Below, piece by piece: positions 8,442-18,245 of a DNA stretch of 64,000 bases; positions within the stretch are counted from its first letter, which is position 1; each line of letters begins with the position of its first letter. The notes under the pieces were generated by a model. It saw nothing but the letters and a program-made list of their open reading frames with translations. It was not told the origin of the DNA and made no database searches. The stretch spans positions 1 to 64,000 of the forward strand of contig JAKSRK010000001.1 of assembly GCA_024403655.1 (NCBI GenBank), given 5' to 3'. The DNA comes from Saccharofermentans sp. (lineage in GTDB: Bacteria > Bacillota > Clostridia > Saccharofermentanales > Saccharofermentanaceae). The translations under genes and the position numbers were made by a program.

Positions 8442-9624
8442 GAAGCTTCTTAATCTTCTCTGTAGGATTAATGAGGTTAGAGAGTGAAGCATCGTGGTTG
8501 ATTGCATCGATGAGAAGAGCCACGAACTTACACATATTAACGTCTGCATACCAGGGAGCATCAAGAAGTTCAGGTCTTCTGTAGATGAGGTTAGTAGCAA
8601 ATACCTTATCAAAGATTCCTTCTTCGTATGCCTTGTTGAAGTTGTCGATACCTTCAGTGTAAAGAGCGAATGTGCATGCGCAGAATACCTTACGTGCACC
8701 TCTCTGCTTCATGGCACGGCAAATATCAAGCATGGAATCACCGGATGAAATCATATCATCAACAATGAGGATATCCATACCTTCTACGGAATCACCAAGG
8801 AACTCGTGAGCGATAATAGGATTTCTACCATTTACGATTGTTGTGTAGTCACGTCTCTTATAGAATGTTCCGAGAGGAACTCCGAGAATAGATGCAAAGT
8901 ACATTGCTCTTCCGATTGCACCTTCATCAGGAGATACAACCATGAACTTACCCTTGCTGAAGGAAAGGTCAGGAATCTGACGATACATTTCCTTGATAAT
9001 CTGATATGTTGCAGGTAATGATTCAAAACCTGAAAGGGGAATAGCATTTGCAACTCGCTCGTCATGAGCATCGAATGTAATTATGTTAGCAACACCGAGG
9101 TTATAGAGTTCTTCCAATGCAAAAGCACAGTCTAATGACTCTCTTGAATTTCTCTTATGCTGACGTGATTCATAAAGGAAAGGCATGATTACATTGATTC
9201 TTCTGGCCTTACCGGAGCAAGCAAGGATAACTCTCTTCAAGTCCTGATAATGATCGTCAGGGCTCATTCTGTTTGTATGACCAAACATCTTATATTCAAT
9301 TGAAGTATTCATGACATCACTTACGATGTAGAGGTCATGGCCTCTTACTGTATTCTTAACAACAGCCTTACCTTCACCTGAAGAGAATCTGGGATTCTCA
9401 ACATCGATTCTGTAGTCCTGTCTGAAGAATCCGGGATACTTGGAAACAATTGCTTCCTGCTGATATTCTGATCTTCTGGCATTAAGGTACCAATTGACTT
9501 TATCAGTGAATTCTACGCTACCTCTAAGCGGGATAATACCGATAGGGCCTACGGGAGCCATAGGGTTCTCACCGTACTGGTTATAACGTGAATAGGATTT
9601 CTCGTCTGAAGGAACAGAAGTCAT
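8416..9624 (-). CDS. prs: Ribose-phosphate pyrophosphokinase, long form (copy 1)
   Basis: Makes PRPP from ribose-5-phosphate and ATP for nucleotide, His and Trp synthesis. At 402 residues it is about 85 longer than the standard Prs. Motifs are in order: FDAHDER (184-190, metal/ribose site), VSPDEGAIGRA (230-240), the flexible-loop KRR (256-258) and the PRPP loop IVDDMISSGDSM (287-298). The extra length includes an N-terminal extension of about 20 residues and a C-terminal helical part. A GAGG ribosome site lies 7-8 bases before the ATG. A second paralogue lies 32 bases upstream on the same strand, so the pair is probably one operon. Confidence 0.9.
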   Translation of the reverse strand: MTSVPSDEKSYSRYNQYGENPMAPVGPIGIIPLRGSVEFTDKVNWYLNARRSEYQQEAIVSKYPGFFRQDYRIDVENPRFSSGEGKAVVKNTVRGHDLYIVSDVMNTSIEYKMFGHTNRMSPDDHYQDLKRVILACSGKARRINVIMPFLYESRQHKRNSRESLDCAFALEELYNLGVANIITFDAHDERVANAIPLSGFESLPATYQIIKEMYRQIPDLSFSKGKFMVVSPDEGAIGRAMYFASILGVPLGTFYKRRDYTTIVNGRNPIIAHEFLGDSVEGMDILIVDDMISSGDSMLDICRAMKQRGARKVFCACTFALYTEGIDNFNKAYEEGIFDKVFATNLIYRRPELLDAPWYADVNMCKFVALLIDAINHDASLSNLINPTEKIKKLLTEKGESL

Positions 9625-9656
9625 GTGTTAGTTACCTCGCTTGTGTATATTGGATG

Positions 9657-10832
9657 TCATTCAAAATCTTCAAATATCTCGCCGATTCTTATCTGCTCTA
9701 AAAATTCCGTTATACGGGAAGTGGAGTTAATAAGATCGAATACTGATTCATCAACATTAAGTGCATCGATTATTCTTGTTATGTAAGGAATCATATTAAC
9801 ATCTACATACCATTCTCTCTTCAAAAGCTCTTCAGGTCTGTAGATGAGGTTGGTGCAAACAACAGATTTAATAATTCCGTTTTTATAAGCTTCGTCAAAA
9901 ATTTCAAGTCCGTCTGTAAAAAGTCCAAAAGGTGAGAGGCAGAAGATATCCTTAGCTCCTGCTTTCTTAAGCTTCTCTGAAGTCTGGAGCATGGTGCTTC
10001 CGGAATTAATCATGTCGTCAATGATGAGGATGTCCTTACCGTTGACGTCATCGCCCAGGAACATATAGTCCTTGATAGGATGTACGCCGTCTACCTTAAC
10101 AGAATAATCCCTGTCTCTGTAAAAGATTCCCAAGGGGAGGTTAAGCATAGAAGAGTAGAATATTGCTCTGTTAACACCTGATTCGTCAGGTGAGACAACC
10201 ATAGTCTTATTCTTATCAATAGAAAGAGTATCAAACTTTGAAAATAAAGTTGAAATTATCTTATAAGCACTCTTGGGGAATTCCATTCCCATGATGGGAA
10301 CTGCGTTAGATATTCTCTCGTCGTGCGGATCAAATGCTATAAAATTAGCTACACCCAAGTCATAAAGCTGCCTTAACATGTCGGCACAGTCCCAGGATTC
10401 TCTTGAACCATCAACAATATCACGTCTTCCTTCGTAAACGAAAGGCATGATTACATTGATTCTTCTGGCTTTACCGGAAATAGTGGAGATGATTCTGATA
10501 AGATCTCTGAACTGATCGTCAGGAGACATTATATGGTCGTAACCTGAGATATCAAAATGCTGATTATATGCAAGTACATCAGTGATGATAAAAATATCGT
10601 GGCCTCTGACACTCTCGGCAAGCTGGAATTTACCTTCGCCTGTCTGAAATCTTACAACCGAAGAATCAATAACGTAGTCAGTTCTTAAATAGCCGGGATT
10701 TGTAACATAAGGGTTGGAATGATTGTCAAATCTCTTCTTTCTCTTCTCATAAAGGGTATTACTAACCGCTCTGACGAATTCGTCATTGGTAGAGTGAGAG
10801 ATAATACCGATAGGACCGAAGGGTTCAAGCAC
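9657..10832 (-). CDS. prs: Ribose-phosphate pyrophosphokinase, long form (copy 2)
   Basis: A second 391-residue PRPP synthetase, clearly paralogous to its downstream neighbour. Corresponding motifs are FDPHDERISNAVP, VVSPDESGVNRA, YRDRDY and ILIIDDMINSGSTM. In the flexible loop this copy has RDR where the neighbour has KRR. In the ribose site it has FDPHDER for FDAHDER, so kinetic differences are possible. I place the start at the GTG at 10832 because AAAGGAGA lies 10 bases upstream; a TTG at 10841 is too close to that site. It is preceded by a terminator for engB and a weak promoter. Confidence 0.87.
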   Translation of the reverse strand: MLEPFGPIGIISHSTNDEFVRAVSNTLYEKRKKRFDNHSNPYVTNPGYLRTDYVIDSSVVRFQTGEGKFQLAESVRGHDIFIITDVLAYNQHFDISGYDHIMSPDDQFRDLIRIISTISGKARRINVIMPFVYEGRRDIVDGSRESWDCADMLRQLYDLGVANFIAFDPHDERISNAVPIMGMEFPKSAYKIISTLFSKFDTLSIDKNKTMVVSPDESGVNRAIFYSSMLNLPLGIFYRDRDYSVKVDGVHPIKDYMFLGDDVNGKDILIIDDMINSGSTMLQTSEKLKKAGAKDIFCLSPFGLFTDGLEIFDEAYKNGIIKSVVCTNLIYRPEELLKREWYVDVNMIPYITRIIDALNVDESVFDLINSTSRITEFLEQIRIGEIFEDFE

Positions 10833-10909
10833 AATGAACAATCTCCTTTACGTAGCCTTTACTAATAAGTATCTTAAAAATAAATATTTAATTCAATTGT
10901 GTTATTTGA

Positions 10910-10933
10910 CAAAAAACTTCAGAATAGTCTGAA
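10910..10933 (-). terminator. Intrinsic terminator of engB
   Basis: On the minus strand TTCAGA and TCTGAA form a 6-bp stem around CTAT (10918-10933), followed directly by G and six T residues. It lies 23 bases past the engB stop and before the copy 2 prs gene. Confidence 0.6.
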
Positions 10934-10956
10934 TATTATTTGTTGCTAGTTTGTGT

Positions 10957-11550
10957 TTACAGTTTAAGGAAATCACAAATTCCCTGCTGAAGGTCTGTAA
11001 TACCTGATTTTGCAACTGAAGATACGGCATAGATATTGGCGTCTTCGGAGAAATCGAATACTTCTTCCAATTCTTTTATCCTTCTGTTCAGCTGAGCTCT
11101 GGAAAACTTGTCGCATTTGGTGAATATGACGAAGTAGGGAATGTTGTTATTGTTCAGATACTCAAGCATCCCAATATCTTCCTTGGAAGGATCGTGTCTT
11201 ACATCTATTAAGTGAAGAACGAGATCATAACTTCTGCCGCATGTGAAGTAGTCATCTGCAAGTTTGCTGAAGCCTTCCTTAAGTTCCTTGCTGACTTTTG
11301 CATATCCGTAGCCGGGAAGGTCTGCAATCATTATCTTTTTGTCAACATTAAAGTAAACAACTGCTCTGGTTTTTCCGGGTGTTTGGGATACTCTGGCAAG
11401 CTTCTTGTTATCCGACAATGCATTTATAAGTGAGGATTTACCTACATTTGACTTGCCGGACATAACTATCTCAGGCATATCGTGCTCCGGACACTGCTCC
11501 AACTTGGCTGCAAGCGTCATAAAACGTGTATTTCTGAAATTAACTGCCAT
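10957..11550 (-). CDS. engB: Ribosome biogenesis GTPase YsxC/EngB
   Basis: An essential GTPase that assists late 50S subunit assembly. It has 197 residues from the ATG at 11550, which has GGAGG 5 bases upstream. The G motifs are in order: G1 SGKSNVGKSSLI, G2 threonine region TPGKTRAVVYF, G3 ADLPGYGYAKV, G4 FTKCDKF and G5 VSSVAKSG. Length and motif spacing match the family. It is transcribed away from comEC and followed by its own terminator. Confidence 0.96.
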   Translation of the reverse strand: MAVNFRNTRFMTLAAKLEQCPEHDMPEIVMSGKSNVGKSSLINALSDNKKLARVSQTPGKTRAVVYFNVDKKIMIADLPGYGYAKVSKELKEGFSKLADDYFTCGRSYDLVLHLIDVRHDPSKEDIGMLEYLNNNNIPYFVIFTKCDKFSRAQLNRRIKELEEVFDFSEDANIYAVSSVAKSGITDLQQGICDFLKL

Positions 11551-11584
11551 ATATACCTCCAACTGCTAGATTATTCTATCTCAT

Positions 11585-11659
11585 AGAACTGTTCTAATTA
11601 AATCGTATTTTGTCGTATTTTGTTGTTTTTTGTGAGTTTTTTTGTCCCATTTTTATAAA
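11585..11659 (+). promoter_or_regulatory. comEC promoter with 10-bp-phased TTGT repeats
   Basis: Three direct repeats start exactly 10 bases apart: TTGTCG (11610), TTGTTG (11620) and TTGTGA (11630). The third can act as -35 with an 18-base spacer to -10 TATAAA (11654-11659). The repeats bring in-phase T-tracts that should bend the DNA. Upstream there is a short palindrome AGAACTGTTCT (11585-11595). The same repeat architecture occurs before the pilin cluster at 26767. Confidence 0.55.
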
Positions 11660-11681
11660 ACAAAAAGATAAATTAGTAAAG

Positions 11682-13946
11682 ATGAGACATTTTAGAGAAT
11701 TTTATAAGAAGTTTACCAGAAGGGTTCTCCTGCTACCTGCATTTGCAGGAATTGTATGTGTTGCATTAAGACTTTGCTTAGGCTCTTTTATAACTTTAAT
11801 TTTACTACTGTTACTGATGATTATGCTTTTCGTATTAATCGATAAAAAGGGCAGAGGTCTTATGTCATTTGTCCTTACAGCTTTCTTCGTAGCATTCATT
11901 CTATTGTATTTCTACATATTCTCATCAGTTGAAATGCCTGTTTTAAATCATGACGTTTCATTTAACTGCAAGGTGATTTCAGTTAGCCATTCTCTAGACG
12001 GGAGTTATAAACTTCGAGTCTATAGCAGCTTATACGGCTTTTTGGAGTTTAAATTAACTGAAAATGAAGATATTCCTCTTACAGGTGACGAGATTACTTT
12101 AAGCGGAATCTTCTACGAGCCTGATTCTCCGCGTAATCCCGGACAGTTTGATTATAAAAACTATCTTAAAAGACGTGGCGTAGACTATGCTTTTATGCCG
12201 GAAACAATAGAAAAACATTCGCAGAGTTCTTTCTTAAGAACTTCTCTAAGGAATACAGAAGAAATGATGTACAGATTCAGGCAACGAATACTTTCGCTCT
12301 ATGATGATAACGCTCCTTTGGCAGCATCAGTATTCTTAGGAGACGGATCTTTAACGGATACTGCTTCTAAGTCGCTTTATAAACGTAACGGCTGCGCACA
12401 TCTTTTGGCTGTATCCGGTACGCATTTCGCAGGTTTTTTGAGTGTTTTTGCATTTTTTCTTAATAAAATCTCTAAACCAAAGTTTAGATCTGCACTAAGT
12501 GTGTTCTTGTGCATTCTATTAGCATCCTTTACCGGCTGGAGCAGCTCTGTAACAAGAGCCTGTATCATGTGTTGTGCTACAAACTGCTCAAGAGATCCTT
12601 TGTCCGGCTTAAGTACAGCTTGTATTCTCATGATTCTGACTAATCCGTATAGTGCCTTATCTTACGGTTTTCTAATGACTACAAGTGCGAGTCTGGCTCT
12701 TTTATATCTGACACCTCGCTACGCCGACTTCCTCGAAAGGCATCTTCCTAAGAAAGCTGCTAATCTTCTAGCACCAGTTCTTTCAGCTCAGACAGGTATG
12801 CTGCCGTTTATTATGCTTACATCTCAAAAGTTCGGAATAGTTCCGTTACTACTACAAATAGTAAGTTCATTCATTGCGGCTGTTGCATGTTCTTTCTTTG
12901 TTCCATGTGTGATACTGTCGCTTCTGTTTTCGCCTGTTTTTGCGGCTCCATCTTCTTTTCTTCTTATGATTTTGAATTATCTCATCACGACTGCTGATAA
13001 GTACTATTCAGGTATAACAATCCCTTTTGACACTGCAATAATTATTTTTGTTTTATTGTTTGTTACTAGCTTTAAAGCATCTTCAATCAGCAGGAAATTC
13101 AGAATTCCGTTATTTGTACTGCTACTCGCTCTGGTTATGAGTAACATTTTTAGTGTTTATTTTGATGCTGATGCGGAGATTATATTTATTGATGTAGGGC
13201 AGGGAGATTCTTGTCTTGTTATGTGTGGTAATAAGACGGTATTGATTGATGGCGGAACTTATGATGCCGGAGAAGAGAGTGTCTTATGTGTTCTTGATTA
13301 CTACGATATCCGGCATGTTGATATTGCTATTGCTACGCATTGGGATATGGACCATATTGGCGGATTACTCTATCTTTATCAAAATGGTTTTATTGACCAA
13401 ATCTATACTTCCTATATCGGGAAAGGTCCTAAGCAGCAGGAGATAATGGATGAATTCATGCCTGATGAAAGTATTGAAGAAGTATTTTCTCTGTTGGAAG
13501 CGGGAGATTCAATTAGTTTGTCTGATTCTTTTGTTGTTGATGTTTTATATCCATTGTCTCGAAATACATATGACGGAGGTAATGATGACAGTCTTGTACT
13601 ACTTCTTAAGTGTAATGAAACAAAATTGCTTCTGACAGGAGATCTTGCTGAAGATGGAGAGATAGATATGCTTTCTGATATGAGTATAGGTAAGGTTGAT
13701 ATTCTTAAGGTCGGTCATCATGGAAGCGGTTTTTCTACCGGTTATGCTCTTCTTTGTGATACAAGACCTGATATAGCAGTAATATCAGCAGGAATTAATA
13801 ACATATACGGCCATCCGTCTGAGGAAACTCTTAAGCGACTCAGAGAAAGTGATGCTGATATAATTTCTACTCAGGATATAGGAGCAATTACCATAGAAAT
13901 CTACGACGACAGATATATTATTTATGGGTTTGTAAATAAATTATGA
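11682..13946 (+). CDS. comEC: DNA internalization protein ComEC/Rec2
   Basis: The inner-membrane channel that takes single-stranded DNA into competent cells. It has 754 residues from the ATG at 11682; an upstream TTG at 11610 lies inside the promoter repeats. The N-terminus has several membrane helices and the DUF4131 region. The central Competence domain has about eight more helices and begins around NGCAHLLAVSGTHFAG. The C-terminal metallo-beta-lactamase domain has FIDVGQGDSCLV, THWDMDHIGG and KVGHHGSG. No other DNA-uptake gene is adjacent. The ribosome site is poor, with about 16 bases between the predicted start of transcription and the ATG. Confidence 0.9.
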   Translation: MRHFREFYKKFTRRVLLLPAFAGIVCVALRLCLGSFITLILLLLLMIMLFVLIDKKGRGLMSFVLTAFFVAFILLYFYIFSSVEMPVLNHDVSFNCKVISVSHSLDGSYKLRVYSSLYGFLEFKLTENEDIPLTGDEITLSGIFYEPDSPRNPGQFDYKNYLKRRGVDYAFMPETIEKHSQSSFLRTSLRNTEEMMYRFRQRILSLYDDNAPLAASVFLGDGSLTDTASKSLYKRNGCAHLLAVSGTHFAGFLSVFAFFLNKISKPKFRSALSVFLCILLASFTGWSSSVTRACIMCCATNCSRDPLSGLSTACILMILTNPYSALSYGFLMTTSASLALLYLTPRYADFLERHLPKKAANLLAPVLSAQTGMLPFIMLTSQKFGIVPLLLQIVSSFIAAVACSFFVPCVILSLLFSPVFAAPSSFLLMILNYLITTADKYYSGITIPFDTAIIIFVLLFVTSFKASSISRKFRIPLFVLLLALVMSNIFSVYFDADAEIIFIDVGQGDSCLVMCGNKTVLIDGGTYDAGEESVLCVLDYYDIRHVDIAIATHWDMDHIGGLLYLYQNGFIDQIYTSYIGKGPKQQEIMDEFMPDESIEEVFSLLEAGDSISLSDSFVVDVLYPLSRNTYDGGNDDSLVLLLKCNETKLLLTGDLAEDGEIDMLSDMSIGKVDILKVGHHGSGFSTGYALLCDTRPDIAVISAGINNIYGHPSEETLKRLRESDADIISTQDIGAITIEIYDDRYIIYGFVNKL

Positions 13947-14006
13947 AATTTAAGTCAAGTTATGTATAATGAAAATTAACAGTCATTAAGGGATAGGTGT
14001 TTATTT

Positions 14007-15341
14007 ATGAAAATATCAATTAAAAAATCTTTAGCAACAATTCTTGCTGCTTCAGTTTTGTTGCCGGTTGTATCTTGTCAAAAGGAAGATTATAGTGGCA
14101 AAATTCTGACTACTGCTGATTTTATATCAGAGTATGCAGTAGAGCGTAAATATGTAGAAATTACGAATATGTCTACAGGTATAGATTCAGAGCTTCGTGA
14201 GTTTATGTCTATGAGTACAGATTCTGCTACTATCTACAGACCTCAGCTTGCTATTGAATCTACACTTGAATATAAAGTGCTTAAAGATACACTTGAATGT
14301 TACGAAGATGACAATACTGGTAGTATTGATGTCGAATTTTCATATTGTGATTACGAAGAAGTTTTAAGATCGACTCCGATATTTTTGTCAATTGAGGATT
14401 TTGAGCAGGCTGTATACGATTGTGAGGAAAGAATCGAACTTACAATTACTTACCAGTTTCAGTATGCTGATGGCTTTGTAAAATTAACTAATATCAGTGA
14501 TCTCAATGAGCTCTTCCCATATAGAGATATTGATGTCACGATTGCTCAGAGTTTTGATAATTATGTCGGTGCCCCGGTTTTCTCCGGTCCCTCATATAAC
14601 TCCGAGTACGAATGTTTTAACGCAACCGAAACACTTTATGTTGAGGTTCCTGTTGAAGGTGACGGCAATCTGCTAGCTTGGGATTATTACTTTGAGATAA
14701 AAAAGGGATTTGATGTTATATATACATCGGATGTAATTCATGATGAATATCCTAATGTTCTTTCTCTTGAATATGATAACGGTCGTTATCTATCGGGTGG
14801 TAATTATGATTATACGTTATATGATCTTGAGGGTAACAAGATTTGTGAGTTTTCAGTTTATGTTATTGGCAATGGCATAATAAATAACATTGCCGGCACA
14901 TCTCTTTATTATGAAGTTCCTGAAGGTTTCATTTATGGTGATTCCAACACAGTTGATATGTATGAAAGATTTGGAAATGAAAATATACTGGTTGATGTTT
15001 TTCTCGTAAATCGTGATGTCACTTTTACTGTTTATCACAATCCGGGACAGGCTACAGAGCAAGCTTGCATTAATTATGTTAATGACTCTTACAATACTAT
15101 ATATTCCAACTTCGCCGAATATGATGTACCCTTTTCTATGCATATTGTTAATTACTCTTATAGCCTTGATGGTACCCCAATTAATTCTGCTTGTTACTTT
15201 GTTGATTTGGATGGCGAATATTATGATGTGTACGTGTTTACTGCTGCTTTTAATTACGAGGATCAGACATTCTGCGTTGTAATATACAGTTCTAATTATG
15301 ATACTATGCTTACATTGTTAGATGGATTGCATGCCGGCTGA
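14007..15341 (+). CDS. Lipoprotein of unknown function
   Basis: I do not recognise a domain. The 444-residue protein has a type II signal peptide with lipobox VVSC and C24 as the lipidated residue. It is therefore exported and anchored to the outer face of the membrane. The body is acidic, rich in Tyr, Asp and Asn, and predicted mostly beta, without cysteines typical of enzymes. The last third (EVPEGFIYGDSNTVDMYE and after) resembles the compact extracellular module seen in many Clostridia lipoproteins. A TATAAT box at 13965-13970 and an AGGTG ribosome site suggest it is transcribed alone. Confidence 0.65.
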   Translation: MKISIKKSLATILAASVLLPVVSCQKEDYSGKILTTADFISEYAVERKYVEITNMSTGIDSELREFMSMSTDSATIYRPQLAIESTLEYKVLKDTLECYEDDNTGSIDVEFSYCDYEEVLRSTPIFLSIEDFEQAVYDCEERIELTITYQFQYADGFVKLTNISDLNELFPYRDIDVTIAQSFDNYVGAPVFSGPSYNSEYECFNATETLYVEVPVEGDGNLLAWDYYFEIKKGFDVIYTSDVIHDEYPNVLSLEYDNGRYLSGGNYDYTLYDLEGNKICEFSVYVIGNGIINNIAGTSLYYEVPEGFIYGDSNTVDMYERFGNENILVDVFLVNRDVTFTVYHNPGQATEQACINYVNDSYNTIYSNFAEYDVPFSMHIVNYSYSLDGTPINSACYFVDLDGEYYDVYVFTAAFNYEDQTFCVVIYSSNYDTMLTLLDGLHAG

Positions 15342-15376
15342 TAAATAATTATTCAAAATTAAAGAGGTGCTTAGTA

Positions 15377-15382
15377 TATAAT
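15377..15382 (+). promoter_or_regulatory. -10 box for a leaderless holA transcript
   Basis: A perfect TATAAT ends 6 bases before the holA ATG, placing the expected start of transcription at the initiation codon. No matched -35 is visible. The purine-rich AGAGGTG further upstream is over 20 bases from the ATG and would not be in the RNA. Confidence 0.5.
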
Positions 15383-15388
15383 TCCCAT

Positions 15389-16414
15389 ATGGCGTATAAA
15401 AAGAACACTACATCAGAATACTTAGGTTCTAAGGGCTTAAGTGACATAATAAAAAATGATCAGGGCAGTCTTAAGCTGATTCTGATGTTTGGCGAAGAAG
15501 ATTTCTTTATTGAGAAAGAGATGGAGATTATCAAGAAGAAGTATCTTTCTGAGGGTGCCGAGCAGATGGACTATGTTAAGCTTGACCTGGCCGGTAAGGA
15601 ACCTGATATCGAGAAGATAAGGGAAAACCTTGAACTTCCTTCATGGTTATCTCAGAAGAGAATAGTCGTTGTATCTGACTTTGCTATTCCTTCCGATGCA
15701 GATGAGTTCGTCCAACTTTTGTCTTCAGTTCCTGATGGTAGCTTGCTGGTTTTTATTACATCCAAAGTTGATAAACGTAAAAAGTCTGTTATGAACGCTT
15801 TTACAAAGTATGGTGTTGTAGCGGAACTTAATTATCTTGATGAAGATAAGTCATCTTTGTGGATTACACAGGTTCTTGGTAAGAATAAGATTACAATAGA
15901 TGAAGAAGCCGCTTCTTCAATCGTATCCAGGTGTGATAAATCCATGAGACTCATTTCTTCTGAGGTCAGTAAGATTGTTTTATATTGTGCTGCTTCAAAG
16001 ACCGTACATGTTGATATCAATCTTGTTGAGCAGATATGTCCGCCGGATATTAACGGCTCAGTCTTTAATATTACTGATGCTGTAGGGCAGAAGGATGTAA
16101 ATACAGCACTTCTGATTCTTAACAACCTGATTATTATGAAGGAACCTACTCAAAGAATCAGATTTATGCTTATGCGTCACCTTAAGCATCTTATATGCGC
16201 CAAGGAGCTTAATGACCAGGCTCAGATTGCTTCAAGACTTAAAGTTCAGCCTTTCGTTGCAAAGAAGCTTCTGTCTCAGAGTTCAAGATTTAACCTTAAT
16301 ACGCTTATTATGTTATTTCAGGAATGTGTTAAGGAAGACGGAGAAATCAAGCATGGCAATCTTGATGACAGAAAGAGTCTTGAGAGCTTTATAGTTCTTG
16401 CCTGCGGTCAGTAA
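15389..16414 (+). CDS. holA: DNA polymerase III subunit delta
   Basis: The clamp-loader subunit that opens the beta sliding clamp. The 341-residue length fits HolA. The N-terminal AAA+-like domain begins with LKLILMFGEEDFFIEKE, the usual HolA opening without a functional Walker A. The middle region shows RIVVVSDFAIP and LLVFITSKVDKRK. The C-terminal collar domain contains VFNITDAVGQKDVNTALLIL and PTQRIRFMLMRHLKHL. HolA commonly lies near comEC in Bacillota, as here. No ribosome site is present, and the TATAAT just before the ATG suggests a leaderless mRNA. Confidence 0.9.
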   Translation: MAYKKNTTSEYLGSKGLSDIIKNDQGSLKLILMFGEEDFFIEKEMEIIKKKYLSEGAEQMDYVKLDLAGKEPDIEKIRENLELPSWLSQKRIVVVSDFAIPSDADEFVQLLSSVPDGSLLVFITSKVDKRKKSVMNAFTKYGVVAELNYLDEDKSSLWITQVLGKNKITIDEEAASSIVSRCDKSMRLISSEVSKIVLYCAASKTVHVDINLVEQICPPDINGSVFNITDAVGQKDVNTALLILNNLIIMKEPTQRIRFMLMRHLKHLICAKELNDQAQIASRLKVQPFVAKKLLSQSSRFNLNTLIMLFQECVKEDGEIKHGNLDDRKSLESFIVLACGQ

Positions 16415-16444
16415 AACACCTGAAATATAAGGCTTGCCACTTTA

Positions 16445-16473
16445 TTGACTGAAATTATCTCTTGCTTTAATAT
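16445..16473 (+). promoter_or_regulatory. Promoter of icd
   Basis: -35 TTGACT (16445-16450), a 17-base spacer and -10 TAATAT (16468-16473). The expected transcript starts near 16480 and contains the CAGGAGGAG ribosome site. Confidence 0.7.
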
Positions 16474-16511
16474 ATATTGGTTAATTGAAGAATAATCAGG
16501 AGGAGTATATT

Positions 16512-17708
16512 TTGAGTAAAATACAGATGAAAACACCGCTCGTTGAGATGGACGGCGATGAGATGACAAGAATCGTTTGGCAGCAGATCAAGGATATTGT
16601 TATTAATCCTTTTGTTGACCTTAAGACAGAATATTATGATCTCGGTCTTGTTAATCGTGATGCAACTAACGATCAGGTAACAATAGATTCAGCAAATAGA
16701 ACTAAGGAACTCGGTGTAGCAGTTAAGTGTGCTACTATCACTCCCAACGCTCAGCGTGTTGAAGAGTACAACCTTAAGCAGATGTGGAAGAGCCCCAACG
16801 GTACAATCAGAGCTATGCTTGATGGTACTGTATTCAGAGCGCCTATCCTTGTTAATGGTATTAATCCTTTCGTTTCTTGCTGGAAGAAGCCTATTACTAT
16901 CGCTCGTCATGCATATGGTGATGTTTATAAGAATTCTGAGCTTCGTGTAGACGGTGCTGCAAAAGCTGAACTCGTTGTTACTTATCCTGATGGAAGAGTA
17001 GACAAGAAGGTTATTCATGAGTTCGATGCAGCAGGTGTTATTCAGGGTATGCACAATACAGATAAGTCAATTGCTGCTTTTGCAAGAGCTTGCTTTACTT
17101 ATGCACTTGATATCAAGCAGGACCTCTGGTTTGCTACTAAGGATACTATTTCTAAGACTTATGATCACAGATTCAAGGATATCTTTGCTGAGATTTTCGA
17201 AGCTGAGTTCAAGGATAAGTTTGCTGCAGCAGGTATTGAGTATTTCTATACTCTTATCGATGATGTTGTTGCACGTATCATGAGATCCGAGGGTGGTATT
17301 CTCTGGGCTTGTAAGAACTATGATGGCGATGTTATGAGTGATATGCTTGCATCAGCATGCGGTTCTCTTGCAATGATGACTTCTGTACTTGTTTCTCCTG
17401 AAGGTGTTTACGAGTACGAGGCTGCTCACGGAACAGTTACACGTCATTACTACAAGTATCTTAAGGGTGAAGCTACATCTACAAATCCTATGGCTACTCT
17501 CTTTGCTTGGACAGGTGCTCTTCGTAAGAGAGCTCAAATGGACGAGCTTCCTGAACTTGAAGATTTTGCTAACAGACTTGAGAAGGCTTCTATCGATACT
17601 ATCGAGTCCGGCACTATCACAGGTGACCTTAAGAATCTTATTAATGTTCCTGAGAAGAACGTTGTTAATACTGAGGATTTCCTCAAGGCTATCGCAGCAA
17701 AGCTGTAA
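16512..17708 (+). CDS. icd: NADP-dependent isocitrate dehydrogenase (eukaryotic-type homodimer)
   Basis: Oxidises isocitrate to 2-oxoglutarate with NADP, supplying glutamate carbon and NADPH. I set the start at the TTG at 16512, which has CAGGAGGAG 8 bases upstream, giving 398 residues. Visible motifs are [13 protein letters not shown] near the N-terminus, the substrate loop [17 protein letters not shown], the catalytic lysine region [14 protein letters not shown], and [15 protein letters not shown] with [10 protein letters not shown] near the C-terminus. This is the subfamily II enzyme, distinct from the E. coli Icd. The SEC-C gene follows 15 bases later with its own ribosome site. Confidence 0.95.
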   Translation: MSKIQMKTPLVEMDGDEMTRIVWQQIKDIVINPFVDLKTEYYDLGLVNRDATNDQVTIDSANRTKELGVAVKCATITPNAQRVEEYNLKQMWKSPNGTIRAMLDGTVFRAPILVNGINPFVSCWKKPITIARHAYGDVYKNSELRVDGAAKAELVVTYPDGRVDKKVIHEFDAAGVIQGMHNTDKSIAAFARACFTYALDIKQDLWFATKDTISKTYDHRFKDIFAEIFEAEFKDKFAAAGIEYFYTLIDDVVARIMRSEGGILWACKNYDGDVMSDMLASACGSLAMMTSVLVSPEGVYEYEAAHGTVTRHYYKYLKGEATSTNPMATLFAWTGALRKRAQMDELPELEDFANRLEKASIDTIESGTITGDLKNLINVPEKNVVNTEDFLKAIAAKL

Positions 17709-17723
17709 TTTACGGAGGTTAAT

Positions 17724-18245
17724 ATGGCTACTTATTACGAGACATGGATTGACAGATCGGAGACTGTACGCGATCAGACATCTTATACATATTATATTAA
17801 TTCTTATTATTCAATGGAGAAGGATGCTTATGATAAGATCCTTTCCGCTTATCCTGATAATAAGGAATTTACATCCGGTAAGGCAGCTGATCTTGCTAAG
17901 AAGCTCGGATTTGATGCTGACACAATGGATATCTTTGTTGGTTTCCTTGATGGTATCAAGACAAGCCTTAAGAATGAGATTGATGTAGAGTCAGTTGATG
18001 ATGAGACTGAAATTGACCTTGATATCGATTATGAGAAGCTTTACTACAACATGAGAGATGCTAAGGCTACATGGCTCTTTAAGCTTAACTCTTGGAAGAA
18101 GGTTCTTCCTGAAGATAAGGCAGCTGCTATCGCCAGAGAGTACAGAGAAGCTAATATTGCTCATTCAGATAAGGTAGGACGTAACGATCCTTGTCCTTGC
18201 GGTTCAGGCAAGAAGTACAAGAAGTGTTGCGGTAAGAATGCGTAA
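17724..18245 (+). CDS. SEC-C motif protein, function unknown
   Basis: A 173-residue acidic soluble protein. The last 25 residues are a SEC-C zinc-binding motif, [18 protein letters not shown], nearly identical to the one ending SecA in this window. The rest is helical with clusters of Asp, Glu and Tyr, and I recognise no enzyme domain. In SecA the motif binds SecB or the ribosome, so a role near nascent chains is one possibility. The coding region ends 8 bases inside mreC, so the two are probably translationally coupled. A CGGAGG ribosome site precedes the ATG. Confidence 0.75.
   Translation: MATYYETWIDRSETVRDQTSYTYYINSYYSMEKDAYDKILSAYPDNKEFTSGKAADLAKKLGFDADTMDIFVGFLDGIKTSLKNEIDVESVDDETEIDLDIDYEKLYYNMRDAKATWLFKLNSWKKVLPEDKAAAIAREYREANIAHSDKVGRNDPCPCGSGKKYKKCCGKNA

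Noticed and set aside
11585-11595. LexA/SOS box AGAACTGTTCT near engB and comEC
   Set aside because: Gram-positive boxes have GAAC and GTTC four bases apart; here only one base separates the half-sites.
11610-11681. TTG at 11610 as start of comEC
   Set aside because: The extra 24 residues would be encoded by the promoter repeats; the ATG at 11682 begins a normal ComEC N-terminus.
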